A program made the position numbers and the translations under genes. 64,000 nt of DNA from Powellomyces hirtus (taxonomy: Eukaryota; Chytridiomycota; Chytridiomycetes; Spizellomycetales; Powellomycetaceae), in assembly GCA_025526995.1 (NCBI GenBank), contig JAHLKG010000022.1:372001-436000 (forward strand), written 5' to 3'. This document shows, in pieces, positions 41,101-51,260 of this stretch. A model generated the notes under the pieces. It was not told the origin of the DNA, did no database searches, and was given only the letters and a program-made list of their open reading frames with translations. The stretch's first letter is position 1; every line of letters begins with the position of its first letter.

Positions 41101-41225
41101 GAGCCACTGCCAGAAGGGTTCTCTCCAGTTTGGGCACAAGCCTGACATCCTTGAAGGTGCAGGTGGTCATCTTGCCATTAGGGAGAGCTGTCTGGATGGT
41201 TGCTTCGCCCCTCTCAGTCGCCTCC
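38117..41225 (-). pseudogene. Copia-D pol relic (protease end, integrase, RT, RNase H)
   Basis: Read from 41225 downward this is a decayed Ty1/copia pol related to Copia-A. Integrase at 41148-40465 has LETWHRRLGHLN, HSDACGP and QSDHGG. A linker and RT start lie at 40006-39359. RT at 39182-38952 has YVND in place of YVDD, so a catalytic Asp is lost. The RT end and RNase H lie at 38924-38487 (YFDSDWAGH) and 38480-38235 (STEAEHMAL, EDNHGCI). Several frameshifts and stops separate these. Gag and most of the protease are missing; the sequence is cut off at 41225 by another LTR. Confidence 0.85.
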
Positions 41226-41725
41226 TGTTGGAGTCTACCAGTGGGCGCCTGTGGGAGGACTTAGAGCACACATGACATGTGGGAGGACATCCATTTGTGT
41301 CTAGAATGGTCTGGAATGATCCAGAATGGTCTAGAACGATCCAGAATAGCTGGAGAGGGCCTGGGAAGGCCTAGAACACGTCTGGAGCGCTGATATAAGC
41401 GCCAAGAAAAGGCAAAAAGACACCCTGTGATTGGAAACAATACTCAGTCAGGCCAGGGCCGTCTTGGCCAAGCGAGGGCACACTTAGATTGTCACTACAC
41501 ATGTACTATGATCCAAATTGTTATAAAAGGACGCCCTCTGGGCATCCCCAACCAATATAATAACAGTCCAACACACTCTACTTGTCTAGTACACTCTGCC
41601 AAACACCACAGGCGACCTTCCCTACCTTGGGAAGCACCTTCAGACCCTCTGCAAGTCTTGACCACAACCTAGCAACCTATCTGGTATGCTGAGTTCCTGT
41701 TTGTGGATGTCAAGACGTCTCAACA
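41226..41725 (+). repeat. lone Copia-A-like LTR, diverged
   Basis: 500 bp with Copia-A ends (TGTTGGAGTC...GTCTCAACA) and scattered substitutions against the other LTRs. Neither side has a Copia-A PBS or polypurine tract. The flanks CCTCC and ATTCT do not match, so it is not a clean solo LTR with a target duplication. Confidence 0.9.
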
Positions 41726-41943
41726 ATTCTCTCTGTCTAATTCTACTGCAAGATCCCTAAGTCTTGATTATGCCCTCATTGGAGTTTTCCTACTTTTCTT
41801 CTGGACCGGGGGGAAGTCCCGGTCACGTGATGGCCATCTGTGGCCATCCCTGAAGCATAGTACCCTTTGGGGTGCTGACGCTAGCATTCATCTCACCCGG
41901 GGCCCTTCCTGACGCTTGTCTAGACTTAGGCTGGCAAATTACA
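41726..41943 (-). repeat. gypsy LTR fragment
   Basis: It matches the gypsy LTR at 1264-1538 from the CTCTGTCTAATTC segment to the terminal ATTACA, with scattered changes and a CACGTG retained near 41825. The first ~50 bp of the homologous LTR (1264-1313) are missing at the junction with the Copia-A-like LTR. Confidence 0.75.
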
Positions 41944-42359
41944 CCTCCCTGAGAATTGCAGCTGTCTCATAGACTTGAATCTCTTCGGCGGGGTGAAGCT
42001 TGCCTAAGCCAAGCGGCTGCAGGATAACAAATGTTGACATGGTTGCGAGAATTTAGTGCTGGTAAAACGGCCCTGGTGCAGGTCGCATCACAGTAGCCAC
42101 CCCCGGGTAGTTTCTGCCCTTCATTGTGCGCAAGTTTGCCAAAAAGTCTATTTCTCTCTTTGCCGTAACCCTAAATGAACCACGGGTGGTTTCTTCCATG
42201 CAAAATTCGATAAGTAACATCTGCTGCACTCCATAGGGGATGAGACGCTAACATCTGAATTGCCAAGGGTTCCCAGTCAGGACGAGCCTTCAAAAAGGCG
42301 CTGCCTGCCCGATTTTACACTCTCTCTTTCTTTCCTTTGTAGCTGAACAAACAACAACC
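41944..42359 (+). promoter_or_regulatory. upstream region of the host-like gene
   Basis: No coding sequence or known repeat was recognised. Just before the ATG is a CT-rich stretch (CTCTCTCTTTCTTTCCTTTGTAG, about 42320-42342) and then an A-rich leader (AACAAACAACAACC), a common fungal promoter and 5'-leader arrangement. Confidence 0.45.
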
Positions 42360-42513
42360 ATGGACCTTGACCACAACCACTGCCCGTCCCCAGACACCGC
42401 CACCACCACCACCACTACAGCCAACTTCCGTACCAGTCAACACCTGCCAACGGCAGCAGCAAAGCAGGTCCAGCTCGTTGGGGTGGGTGAAGTCTGATTG
42501 TTCCCATTGGTTG

Positions 42514-43013
42514 TGTTGAGACGTCTTGACATCTACAAACAGGAACTCAGCATACCAGATAGGTTGCTAGGTTGTTGTCAAGACTTGCAGAGGGTCTGAA
42601 GGTGCTTCCCAAGGTAGGGAAGGTCGCCTGTAGTGTTTGGCAGAGTGTACTAGACAAGTAGAGTGTGTTGGACTGTTATTATATTGGTTGGGGATGCCCA
42701 GAGGGCGTCCTTTAATAACAATTTGGATCATAGTACATGTGTAGTGACAATCTAACTGTGCCCTAGCTTGGCCAAGACGGCCCTGGCCTGGCCTAGTATT
42801 GTTCCCAATCACAGGGTGTCTTTTTGCCTTTTCTTGGCGCTTCTATCAGCGCTCCAGACGTGTTCTAGGCCTTCCCAGGCCCTCTCCAGCTATTCTGGAT
42901 CGTTCTAGACCATTCTGGACCATTCCAGACCATTCTAGACACAAGTGGATGTCCTCCCACATGTCCCGTGTGCTCTAAGTCCTCCCAGAGGCGCCCACAG
43001 GTAGATTCCAACA
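42514..43013 (-). repeat. Copia-A full LTR (3' LTR, copy 5)
   Basis: 500 bp, bounded outside by GGTTG and inside by the purine-rich tract next to the pol stop. Confidence 0.97.
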
Positions 43014-43020
43014 CTCCCAC

Positions 43021-46000
43021 TCACGAAACATGTTTTGTGATCCCACAGGCGTCCCTCAGTTTCAAGAACTGATCCCTAGCCAGTGGTTTTGTCAAGATGT
43101 CTGCAACCATGTCCTGAGTCGAGAGATACTCTAATGCAATCTCCAAGCGTCCTAGTGCTTCTCTGATAAAGTGGTACCTCACTTCAATGTGTTTGGTGCT
43201 GGCATGCAATGTCGGGTTCTTAGCAAGAGCGATGGCACCCTGGTTGTCCTCAAAGAGCATTGTGGGTCCATCCTGCTTGAATCCAAGCTCCCCTGCAAGC
43301 AGACGAAGCCAAACAGCTTCCTTGGTGCACTGGGCTAGTGCCATGTACTCTGCTTCCGTGCTTGAAAGAGCTACAGTGGTCTGCCGCTTGGATTGCCAGG
43401 TGATAGGCCCGTTGAACATGAAGATGAATCCAGTGGTTGATCTCCTTGTGTCCAAACATCCAGCATAGTCGGAATCCGAGTATCCAACCAGCTTCCTAGG
43501 CTCAGAGACATTCTCTTTGCCTCCCAGAAGGATTCCAAGTTCGCTTGTGCCCTTCAGGTATCTGATGATCCGCTTGGCAGCACTCCAATGCTCCTTTCCA
43601 GGCTTTGCAAGGTACTTGGACACAATTCCAACTGCAGCAGCAATGTCAGGGCGTGTTCCTAGCATGGCATAGATCAAACTGCCCACTGCATTCCTGTATG
43701 GCACAGAGCTCATCTCCAGCTCCTCCGTCTCATTCTGAGGTGCCATGTTGTTTCTGAGGTGCAGTCCATGTTCCATAGGCGTGGCATGAACCTTGGCATC
43801 TCCCATGTTGAATTTCGAAACGACCTCTTCAACATACTTCTTCTGAGACAACCAGATGGTGCGGGTGCTTCTGCTCCGTCTGATGTGAATCCCAAGGAAG
43901 TAATTCAGCTCTCCAAGGTCTGTCATCTCAAAAGCTCGCCTCAGCTCCTTCTTGACATCCCCCAGCTGTTCCTTGCTTGATGAGGCCACAATGAGGTCGT
44001 CCACATAGATCAGAATGTACTCTGTTGTCCCATTCTGACTCCTGTAGTACATGCAAGGCTCTGCAGTCGACTGCACAAAGCCCATAGACTTCAGTTTGTG
44101 GTCTATCTTGTGGTTGAAGCGCCTTGCTGATTGCTTGAGGCCGTAGAGGGGTCTCCCAAGCTTGCAGACCCGTCCTGGATGCTTGGAATCCTCAAAGCCC
44201 TCCGGTTGGCGCATGTAGATCACATAGTCCAGATCCCCTTGCAAGAATGCTGTCTTCACGTCCATCTGATGTGCCTCCAAGTCATCTGTGGCAATGATGG
44301 AGAACAGCAGTCTCATGGGACCAAACTTGGCAACAGGAGCAAACGTCTCCTGATAGTCCAATCCCTCTCTCTGAGAGAATCCCTTGGCAACAAGTCTTGC
44401 CTTGTATCTGTCAAGCTCTCCTGTGTCCTTCAGCTTTCGTTTGAAGACCCACTTGCATCCAATAGCTTTTCTGCCCGTTGGCAGATCCACAAGTTGCCAT
44501 GTCCCATTCTTGGCAAGAGCATCCATCTCTTCCTGAGCAGCCTGACGCCATTGTGAAGCATCTGGCATGGTCTGGCTCTCCTTGTAGCTTGTGGGCTCGT
44601 TTGAGACAAAGGAGACAGCATAGGCAACTGCAGCAACGTTTGCAGCGTTGCTTGAAGCCTTCCACCACTCTCCTGGCGGCTTCCTGAGTCTTTTGGGGGT
44701 TGGAGAAGGCTCTGCAGCACTCTCATAGTCAGAGGACGGCTCAGGGGTCCGTTCCCTCATGTTCTCCTCTCCCTCTGACATGTCTGTGTCCTCAGAGTCG
44801 TTACTGACATCCTGCAGCTCGTCACTGACATCCTGCAGCTCGTCACTGACATCCTGCAGCTTCATTTCGGGCCCAATTCCCACTTCCAGGCTCTCAGCAG
44901 GCACTTGGGGCGTCTGAGCAGACTGGAGGGATGGAATGAAGCTCTTCTCATCGAATTTGACACTTCTGGAGAACAGGATCTTCTTAGTCTGTATGTCCAT
45001 AAGCCGGTATTCCTTGCTGTGGGAGCTATACCCCAGCATGATGCACTTGACAGCAGCATCATCCAGCTTCTGGCGCTTGTTGGGTTGAATGTAGGCATAG
45101 GCAATGCATCCAAACGTCCTCAAATGTCCCAGAGATGGTGGGATACCAAGGAACATCTCATAAGGCGTCTTGGGGCATGCAACAGTGGGAGATCTGTTCC
45201 TCAGATAGACTGCTGTCATGATTGCTTCTCCCCAGAAACGCTTGTCCAAGCCTGACTGCTTCAACAAACATCTCCCCATCTCCACAAGGGTACGGTTGGC
45301 TCGTTCAGCAACACCATTTTGCTGTGGAGTATTTACTGAACTCCTCTGATGCTGTGTGCCCTTCTCCTTGAAGTGGTCCCTTAGCAAGTTGCTCATGTAC
45401 TCGCCTCCTGGGTCGGATCTGACAGCTTTGATCTGCTTTCCATGTAGGGGGACAAGTGCTGCTTCCAGCTCCTGATAGTGCCTAGCAACTTCTCCCTTGG
45501 TCTTCATAAGGCAAACATGGAAATATCTTGTCTTGTCATCAATGAATGTGACAAAATAGCGATATCCAGTGATCGTGGGTGGTTCAACTGGTCCCCAGAC
45601 ATCTGTGTGGATCAATCCCAGCTTCTCTGATGCTCTGAAGGCCTGTGCCTTGGGGAATGGCGCTCTGCTTGCTTTGCTGAGTGCACAAGTGTCACAAATG
45701 CTCAAGCTCCCACTAGTTTGAACGCCCTTGGCAAGCTTGGTGAGCCTTCCAATGTCTGCAACGTTCAAATGGCCGAGTCTCTGATGCCATAGGGACAAGT
45801 CCTGACTTGTTGTGTCCCTTCCAACATTGTGGGCAATCCCAGCATTTGCCTGCCCATGTGTTGTCTCGAATGTGTAGACAAATTGGTTCTCTTTGGCAAG
45901 GAAAGCCATCCCATCCTTTGCAATGATCCGAGCAGCCTGTGGTCCCACTTCAAAACAAGCTCCAGCTTTGGCAAGGCGAGCCAGTGATAGGAGGTTCTTG

Positions 46001-47073
46001 GTCATCTTGGGGACGTGCCAGCAGTTCTGGATTTGCAGGGGCACTGTCTTCCCCTCTGTGTTGATCACCCATGTGTGAAGCGTTCCATGCCCCACAGCTT
46101 CCAATGTGTGATTGTCTGCCATCTCAATGGCGACAGGAGACATCTTCTCATAGTCCCCAAACAGCTCTCTGCGGCCAGTCATGTGCTGAGAGGCTCCTGA
46201 GTCCAAAATCCAAGTGTTGGATGTCAGGGATGGCATCTGAGTTCCAATGGTGGTGAAAGCAAAGCCTCCAGGCGTCTGTTGAGTTGAGTTGGCCTGGTTT
46301 AGGCCCTTCTTCTCGTCTGCTGCCCTCTTGTGGCATTCCTTCTTGATGTGGCCCTTCTTGTTGCAGTAGTGACAGACTGCCTCCTTCTTCCAATCTGGCT
46401 TTCCCCCAGCCTTGTTGGTCTTCTGAGCATTCCCTTTGGTGTCAGCTTGTGTGAAGAAGGCTTTTGCTGCCTTTCCAGAGTTCTTCTTTCCATCTGCACG
46501 CCTCATTTCCTCCTGCAACAGCCTGGATGTCACAAAAGCCAAGTCCAGCTTCTCACTGGTCGACTCCAGAGTCATCACAAGGGTGTCAAAGGCTTCTGGA
46601 AGGGAAGAGAGCAAGGAGAACACATGGTCCTCCTCAGAAACGGGAGCTCTGATGGCTGCAAGTTCCTGGGTCATCCTCTTGATCTTGTTGATGTGGATGG
46701 TCATGGAATCAGTTGGGTCCATTGTCACAGTGAGGAACCGACGTCTCAGGAAGTGTCTGTTGGCAACCCCCTTCTTCTCATGCACCTCCCTCAGCTTTTC
46801 CCATGCTTCAAGGGCGGATTCAGCCTCATGAACATGCATCAATTGCTCATCATTCAAAGACATGATCAGCAGAGCCAGAGCTCTCTCATCTCGACGTATC
46901 CAGTCGTCTGATGCTGTGTTGGTGGCCTTGGCAGTTCCTGAGCCGTCCTTGATGTCAATGGCATCCCAAAGTCCCTTCTCAATCAACAGCATCTTCATTT
47001 TCAACTTCCAAAGGTGAAAGTTCTCCCCAGTGAACCTCTCAATGGACACTCGGCTGTCAGAGTCGCCAGCCAT
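43021..47073 (-). CDS. Copia-A Gag-Pol polyprotein, copy 5 (1,350 aa)
   Basis: This intact frame on the minus strand starts at the ATG at 47073-47071. All motifs are present: CCHC knuckle, DSGASQHM, HTDVWGP/SDPGGEY/GVAER integrase triad, YVDD, and RNase H STEAEY and FEDNQG. Three LQDVS repeats are in the linker. It differs from copies 2-4 at a few residues (for example AAIRAPVS for AAIGAPVS, AQAFRAS for AQASRAS, SQREGL for SQRKGL). With two full LTRs and no lesion seen, it could supply integrase and RT to defective elements. Confidence 0.97.
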   Translation of the reverse strand: MAGDSDSRVSIERFTGENFHLWKLKMKMLLIEKGLWDAIDIKDGSGTAKATNTASDDWIRRDERALALLIMSLNDEQLMHVHEAESALEAWEKLREVHEKKGVANRHFLRRRFLTVTMDPTDSMTIHINKIKRMTQELAAIRAPVSEEDHVFSLLSSLPEAFDTLVMTLESTSEKLDLAFVTSRLLQEEMRRADGKKNSGKAAKAFFTQADTKGNAQKTNKAGGKPDWKKEAVCHYCNKKGHIKKECHKRAADEKKGLNQANSTQQTPGGFAFTTIGTQMPSLTSNTWILDSGASQHMTGRRELFGDYEKMSPVAIEMADNHTLEAVGHGTLHTWVINTEGKTVPLQIQNCWHVPKMTKNLLSLARLAKAGACFEVGPQAARIIAKDGMAFLAKENQFVYTFETTHGQANAGIAHNVGRDTTSQDLSLWHQRLGHLNVADIGRLTKLAKGVQTSGSLSICDTCALSKASRAPFPKAQAFRASEKLGLIHTDVWGPVEPPTITGYRYFVTFIDDKTRYFHVCLMKTKGEVARHYQELEAALVPLHGKQIKAVRSDPGGEYMSNLLRDHFKEKGTQHQRSSVNTPQQNGVAERANRTLVEMGRCLLKQSGLDKRFWGEAIMTAVYLRNRSPTVACPKTPYEMFLGIPPSLGHLRTFGCIAYAYIQPNKRQKLDDAAVKCIMLGYSSHSKEYRLMDIQTKKILFSRSVKFDEKSFIPSLQSAQTPQVPAESLEVGIGPEMKLQDVSDELQDVSDELQDVSNDSEDTDMSEGEENMRERTPEPSSDYESAAEPSPTPKRLRKPPGEWWKASSNAANVAAVAYAVSFVSNEPTSYKESQTMPDASQWRQAAQEEMDALAKNGTWQLVDLPTGRKAIGCKWVFKRKLKDTGELDRYKARLVAKGFSQREGLDYQETFAPVAKFGPMRLLFSIIATDDLEAHQMDVKTAFLQGDLDYVIYMRQPEGFEDSKHPGRVCKLGRPLYGLKQSARRFNHKIDHKLKSMGFVQSTAEPCMYYRSQNGTTEYILIYVDDLIVASSSKEQLGDVKKELRRAFEMTDLGELNYFLGIHIRRSRSTRTIWLSQKKYVEEVVSKFNMGDAKVHATPMEHGLHLRNNMAPQNETEELEMSSVPYRNAVGSLIYAMLGTRPDIAAAVGIVSKYLAKPGKEHWSAAKRIIRYLKGTSELGILLGGKENVSEPRKLVGYSDSDYAGCLDTRRSTTGFIFMFNGPITWQSKRQTTVALSSTEAEYMALAQCTKEAVWLRLLAGELGFKQDGPTMLFEDNQGAIALAKNPTLHASTKHIEVRYHFIREALGRLEIALEYLSTQDMVADILTKPLARDQFLKLRDACGITKHVS

Positions 47074-47352
47074 CTTGTGCAAAGAGTGTGGCAAAATGGG
47101 ATAGTCCCGGTGTTCAACCGCAAGTGGTCAGAACCTGCTCCAGAAAATCCACTCCAGTCCAGTCCAGTCCAGACAATAGCTCGTTTGATGGTCAGACGCA
47201 GGTGTCCTATGCCTGCTATCTAGGCTTCTCGAGTGCTCAAACAGTTCTCCAAGTCCTCAGCAGCACCAGTGATAGGCACAGTGACGTGTTTCCCAGATAG
47301 GGATAGAGGTGGAGTCAGTAATGTTCAGACAGCTGTGTCAGGGCTCATAACC

Positions 47353-47852
47353 TGTTGAGACGTCTTGACATCTACAAACAGGAACTCAGCATACCAGATA
47401 GGTTGCTAGGTTGTTGTCAAGACTTGCAGAGGGTCTGAAGGTGCTTCCCAAGGTAGGGAAGGTCGCCTGTAGTGTTTGGCAGAGTGTACTAGACAAGTAG
47501 AGTGTGTTGGACTGTTATTATATTGGTTGGGGATGCCCAGAGGGCGTCCTTTAATAACAATTTGGATCATAGTACATGTGTAGTGACAATCTAACTGTGC
47601 CCTAGCTTGGCCAAGACGGCCCTGGCCTGGCCTAGTATTGTTCCCAATCACAGGGTGTCTTTTTGCCTTTTCTTGGCGCTTCTATCAGCGCTCCAGACGT
47701 GTTCTAGGCCTTCCCAGGCCCTCTCCAGCTATTCTGGATCGTTCTAGACCATTCTGGACCATTCCAGACCATTCTAGACACAAGTGGATGTCCTCCCACA
47801 TGTCCCGTGTGCTCTAAGTCCTCCCAGAGGCGCCCACAGGTAGATTCCAACA
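47353..47852 (-). repeat. Copia-A full LTR (5' LTR, copy 5)
   Basis: 500 bp, with the PBS at 47352-47338 and GGTTG at 47853-47857. It includes the TATA-like AATATAATAA and the five-fold 10-bp GAA array. Confidence 0.97.
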
Positions 47853-48392
47853 GGTTGTGGCAATCCTCTTATATTGTCTTGCAGGAGGAGCCCGTCCACT
47901 ACAATTTGACCCCGGAGGTGGCAAGATGTTTGTTGGGGCATGCCACCACATGATCTATTGGCCATGTGTCGTGGCTGTGGCAGACACAACAGTATGTTTC
48001 CTATGCTTACAAGGCGTCCCAATGTTGTTTGGTACTCACTTTCTCTTTCCCCTCCACTTTTTGTAGGACATTGGCCCTCTGGACCAGTTTGTGTGCGGCG
48101 CTGGGCAGTGCAGGAGGACACTCCACTTTGGTGCAATCCCCATCTGCTGTGTCCATGACGCCTGCCTCTCCGCTGTAGAGGACCTCCATTGGCTCCCCTG
48201 CGCGCACGTCAACTGCATGGCGCACATTCTCGCATAAGTCATCTTCTCCCTTTGATTGTACACTTACCTTACCAGCTGAACCGTTTCTTCTGCAGCAAAA
48301 TGAACATTGCCAATTTTATCCTGCTCCAATGTGGCATGGGGGAGCGCTGCCACCGGGCCAAATGCCTCTTCTCCTTCACCCGCATCAACTAG

Positions 48393-48660
48393 ATAGCTTC
48401 CCCCCTCCCTTTTTCTCCCCTTTCTTGTACATAATTTCGTCCTTTGCTGGCTTCGGGCCTGGCCTTTGGGCCAAACCAATGAAATTCACTACCAAAATCT
48501 CATTGCTGTGCTTCCCCAAGTCTTGTGACATCTTGTATGTAACCGCTGTGTCCAGCATCGCTCGACTTCCTTCTGGCTATGGTGCTCCTGGTTGATGCCC
48601 TTCATTACCCATCCCAGCTGGGGAAGACCGTCCAGCAATCCCCCTGCTGTTGTCCAACAA
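48393..48660. other. 3' flank of the host-like gene
   Basis: CT-rich sequence follows the inferred stop at 48392, then a TTGTACATAATTTCG stretch that could serve 3'-end formation. No convincing gene was seen. Confidence 0.35.
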
Positions 48661-49165
48661 TGCCAGCACCTCACCTTGTAGAGTACACTGTCTTGCAGTC
48701 TTCGGCTCATTGTCCAATGATCTTGACATCTCACCTAGTGAAATACACTGCCTTGCAGTCTTTGGCTCATCACCCCACAATCCCAGCATCTCACCCAGTG
48801 AGGTATATTGCCTTGCAGTCTTTGGCTCATTGCTGAGCAATGCCGTCATCTCACCAAGTGAGGTATACTGCCTTGCAGTCTTCGGCTCATTGCCCATTGA
48901 TCCTGGCATCTCACCTAGTAAGGTACACTGCCTCACAGTCTTTGGCCCATCATTTAACAATGCTGAATCTTGGCCAAAGCTCTTCTTTTCCCCTTTGTGT
49001 GGGTATGTACTGTGGCCATGGGCCCTGTAGGTCTTGCCCAGCGATCCCAGCATCTTGCCCAGTGAGGTATGCTGCCCAATGGTCTTTGGCCCATCAACAA
49101 CACTGACATCTTGCCCAGCAAGGTATGCTGCCCAGCAGTCTTCAGCCATCGTCCAACAATGCCGG
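48661..49165. repeat. 60-bp minisatellite
   Basis: Five imperfect 60-bp units occupy 48661-48960, each containing CATCTCACC.AGTGA and CTTGCAGTCTT.GGCTCAT. After a ~70-bp interruption, degenerate shorter units continue to about 49165. Since 60 is a multiple of three, both strands stay open. The minus strand reads a 20-residue repeat (NEPKTARQYTSLGEM...), but this is probably a consequence of the period and not evidence of a gene. Confidence 0.85.
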
Positions 49166-49234
49166 GATCTCGCACTATAATGTCCTCTATCTCAAGTAGC
49201 ACATCTCTTGTTAATTTACGGTACAGTCTGCTAT

Positions 49235-50250
49235 CTAGGTTCTCTTACATTGTCTGGCCACTAGCCTTTTGCTGTGGTGCCCTCCAGGGTGCTCCGTGAG
49301 CCATTCTTTCAGTGTGGTTGTTCCCTTCACGTGTGCATAAGGCTCCGACATGTTCTGGGTGTTGTGGTAACCTGTCCACTTGACTGTGAACTGCTCAGTG
49401 TTCCTGTGCCATCTTGCATTTAGGATCTTGTACCCACAGTAGATTTCCTGGCCGTCCTCGTCCTTCGTGGGCTCTGGCAGAGCAGTGACTTGTCTGTCCA
49501 GTGTACCATCTGGGTCATGGTAATGTTTCAGAATACTGACATGAAAGACTGGGTGCAAGCTGATAAACTCCTTGGGTAGTTCAAGCTTGTAAGTGTCACG
49601 ATGTGGACCCTTGCCGCGTACTGTGAATTGCTCAATCCATTGCTCAGTCAGCTCTTTGTTCCTTGTGGTGACGCTGGTGATTGTGATACCCTCCCTATGG
49701 AGTAGGATCTTGCCACCCTGTTGGTATGCTTCCGTGTCCTTCCTGCAGTCATAGTACTTTGCCTGCTGGTCCTGTGCATCTCAGCGCCGTTGCTGCACAA
49801 TGCGGTTCACACCGGCAAATTTCTCAATCCGCCACTCCACAGCTTTTCATGCCAATTGCCTTATTATCTCTCCGTTCAGTACCCAAGGGATGCGGCCTAG
49901 GTCAATCTCAAGTGGAGATAGTCCAGTCAATGTCTGCGGCCTTCGGTTTCAGTTGTACTCAAGTATGAGGAGGAAACGCTTCCAGTTGGAGCCAGCATAG
50001 TCAAGAAAGGGGCCCATGGTTCCTTTGATCATGTTGATGGCGTTCTCTGCCTTGCCATTGGCATGTTGGTGTCATGCTGACAAGAGTTCCTGGCTGATGT
50101 CGAGTGCCATCATGAGGTACCGCCAGAATTCCAATAACTATTAGGGGTCCCGATTGCTCACCATGGTGTGGGACAACCCCGTATGGCGAAATGCCTGTTC
50201 CAGAAAGAATTGAGCCATCTGCTGAGCAGTAGCGTGTGTGTTAATAGGTA
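49235..50250 (-). pseudogene. Ty3/gypsy chromovirus integrase and chromodomain relic
   Basis: Read downward from about 50250 the minus strand gives a gypsy integrase. It has a THTMVSNRDP-like segment (second Asp), HANGKAENAINMIKGT (the Glu position), then the C-terminal HPVFHVSILKHY motif (frame 49558-49235) and a chromodomain reading YKILNARWHRN..QFTVKWTGY. That is the normal chromovirus arrangement, with the chromodomain at the end of integrase. Several in-frame stops and no LTRs mark it as dead. It stops where a Copia-B LTR begins at 50259. Confidence 0.8.
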
Positions 50251-50258
50251 GAAGTATC

Positions 50259-50616
50259 TTTTGGAACGTTGAGCCTTGCATACTCAACGTTAGTCCTTAC
50301 ATTAGATCCTCACTTGGATTCTCTGACTAGAGCATGTGACCATGATACCGGTAATGCTTAGAGCTGAATTGGATCACGTGACTGGAGAAAAAGTAGATTA
50401 GAACACTTGACAAGCAAGACATTACCAATAAGACTTTGAGACATATTATACATTCACATACATTACATCTCCATGCATCAAGCAATGCTACGTTGTCATC
50501 TGCATCACAGAAGAGCTCTATAAACCCCCTACAAAGGCAATATAAGCAGGCTGTCTTAAATTCGCCCAGCCCTCTGCATTTCCGATAAAGTACTGGAAAT
50601 GGTGATATCTCCAACA
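50259..50616 (+). repeat. Copia-B LTR (5' LTR of the plus-strand array)
   Basis: It runs from TTTTGGAACG to CTCCAACA and is followed by the PBS GGTTATGAGCTCTGA at 50617-50631, with one mismatch to the family site. Only one CACGTG box remains. It is clearly more diverged than the LTRs at 59276 and 62952. Confidence 0.85.
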
Positions 50617-50731
50617 GGTTATGAGCTCTGAGACTGGTCAAATTTGAATCATTCACCCTTTGTAAAACCTGAAAAACTACCAATCTTCCGTCAAATGCAA
50701 GTGCCAAGAAAGTACCAAGCACACCGACAAG

Positions 50732-50979
50732 ATGCCTCCTGCAAGATCTCCCATTCAAGGAGTGCAACAAGCCCGTCAAGCCATACAAGAACCTGAACGG
50801 GGTCCTGACGCTGAAGGAGATGTTAATATCAATGCCTCAATCTACCATGATTCCCACGACACAGATGCTGATGTGGATGAGATGAATCATGGAGAAATTC
50901 ATGCAGACCTGGCAACAGAACCGTCCGGAATACCGACTGACATTGTCATGGAAATCCTGCGGAGGTTCAAGATGGAAAT
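50732..50979 (+). pseudogene. Copia-B gag start, split by Copia-C
   Basis: It opens at the ATG at 50732 (MPPARSPIQGVQQARQ) and matches Copia-B Gag for about 82 codons, to ...RRFKMEI. There Copia-C is inserted. The sequence resumes at 56348 after the GAAAT duplication. Compared with other copies, a short TRQ-type segment is missing near residue 11. Confidence 0.85.
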
Positions 50980-51236
50980 TGTTGTGCGTAGGTCCGGTTA
51001 AGGGGTAGTGCAACAGAGGAAAGCTAGCTTGACACTCTCAATGACAATGGAATGATTGTGTTGTTGTTAAGTGTAAACGATGGGTGAAAGAGATCTACGC
51101 TAAGAAGAAGAAAGGTGGCTGTGCAAGCTATCTAAGCATATGCGGTTAAATGAAGCACCAGTGCGCAGCAGAAGTGGCGTGGGGTCTTGGAGCGCTGTCA
51201 ATTCGACAGGTTTATCTCACAAGTCCAGTTTCAACA
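50980..51236 (-). repeat. Copia-C 3' LTR (257 bp)
   Basis: On the minus strand it runs TGTTGAAACT...GCACAACA. It differs from the 5' LTR at a few sites (for example the terminal CGCACAACA/CACCCAACA). Its plus strand contains an ATG at 51150 that is in frame with the RING gene. Confidence 0.95.
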
Positions 51237-51260
51237 CTCCCCCGACTTTTGAGACCAAAC

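Larger units (their letters stand above)
42514..47852 (-). mobile_element. complete Copia-A insertion with GGTTG target duplication
   Basis: Two 500-bp LTRs (42514-43013 and 47353-47852) flank an intact internal region. GGTTG occurs at 42509-42513 and 47853-47857. It lies antisense in intron 1 of the host-like gene. The LTRs look identical by eye, including GGAATGG in the 10-bp array, which points to a recent insertion. This is the best candidate for an active copy in the window. Confidence 0.97.
42360..48392 (+). pseudogene. host-like four-exon gene for a small Cys-rich protein, interrupted by Copia-A
   Basis: Exons inferred: 42360-42486, 47885-47991, 48067-48233 and 48296-48392. The start is ACAACCATGG. 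Intron 1 (GTGAAG...TTGCAG) is 54 nt without the Copia-A at 42514-47852. Intron 2 (GTATGT...TTGTAG) is 75 nt. Intron 3 has a branch-like CTGAAC and a TTCTGCAG acceptor. Its donor reads ATAAGT where phase and consensus predict GTAAGT, a CG-to-CA change that puts TAA at 48235 in frame. Phases join only with that donor, giving 165 codons; without splicing the protein would stop at 134. The product has a Thr-rich N-terminus and several C..C pairs (VCGAGQC, CCVHDAC, PCAHVNC, ERCHRAKC) that may bind metal. I recognise no family. Confidence 0.55.

Noticed and set aside
48661..48960. CRISPR array
   Set aside because: The units are imperfect 60-bp direct repeats without unique spacers, in fungal-type DNA.
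48577..49149. 190-codon minus-strand frame over the minisatellite
   Set aside because: The 60-bp period keeps all frames open; there is no start or splice support, so it is kept only as a repeat.
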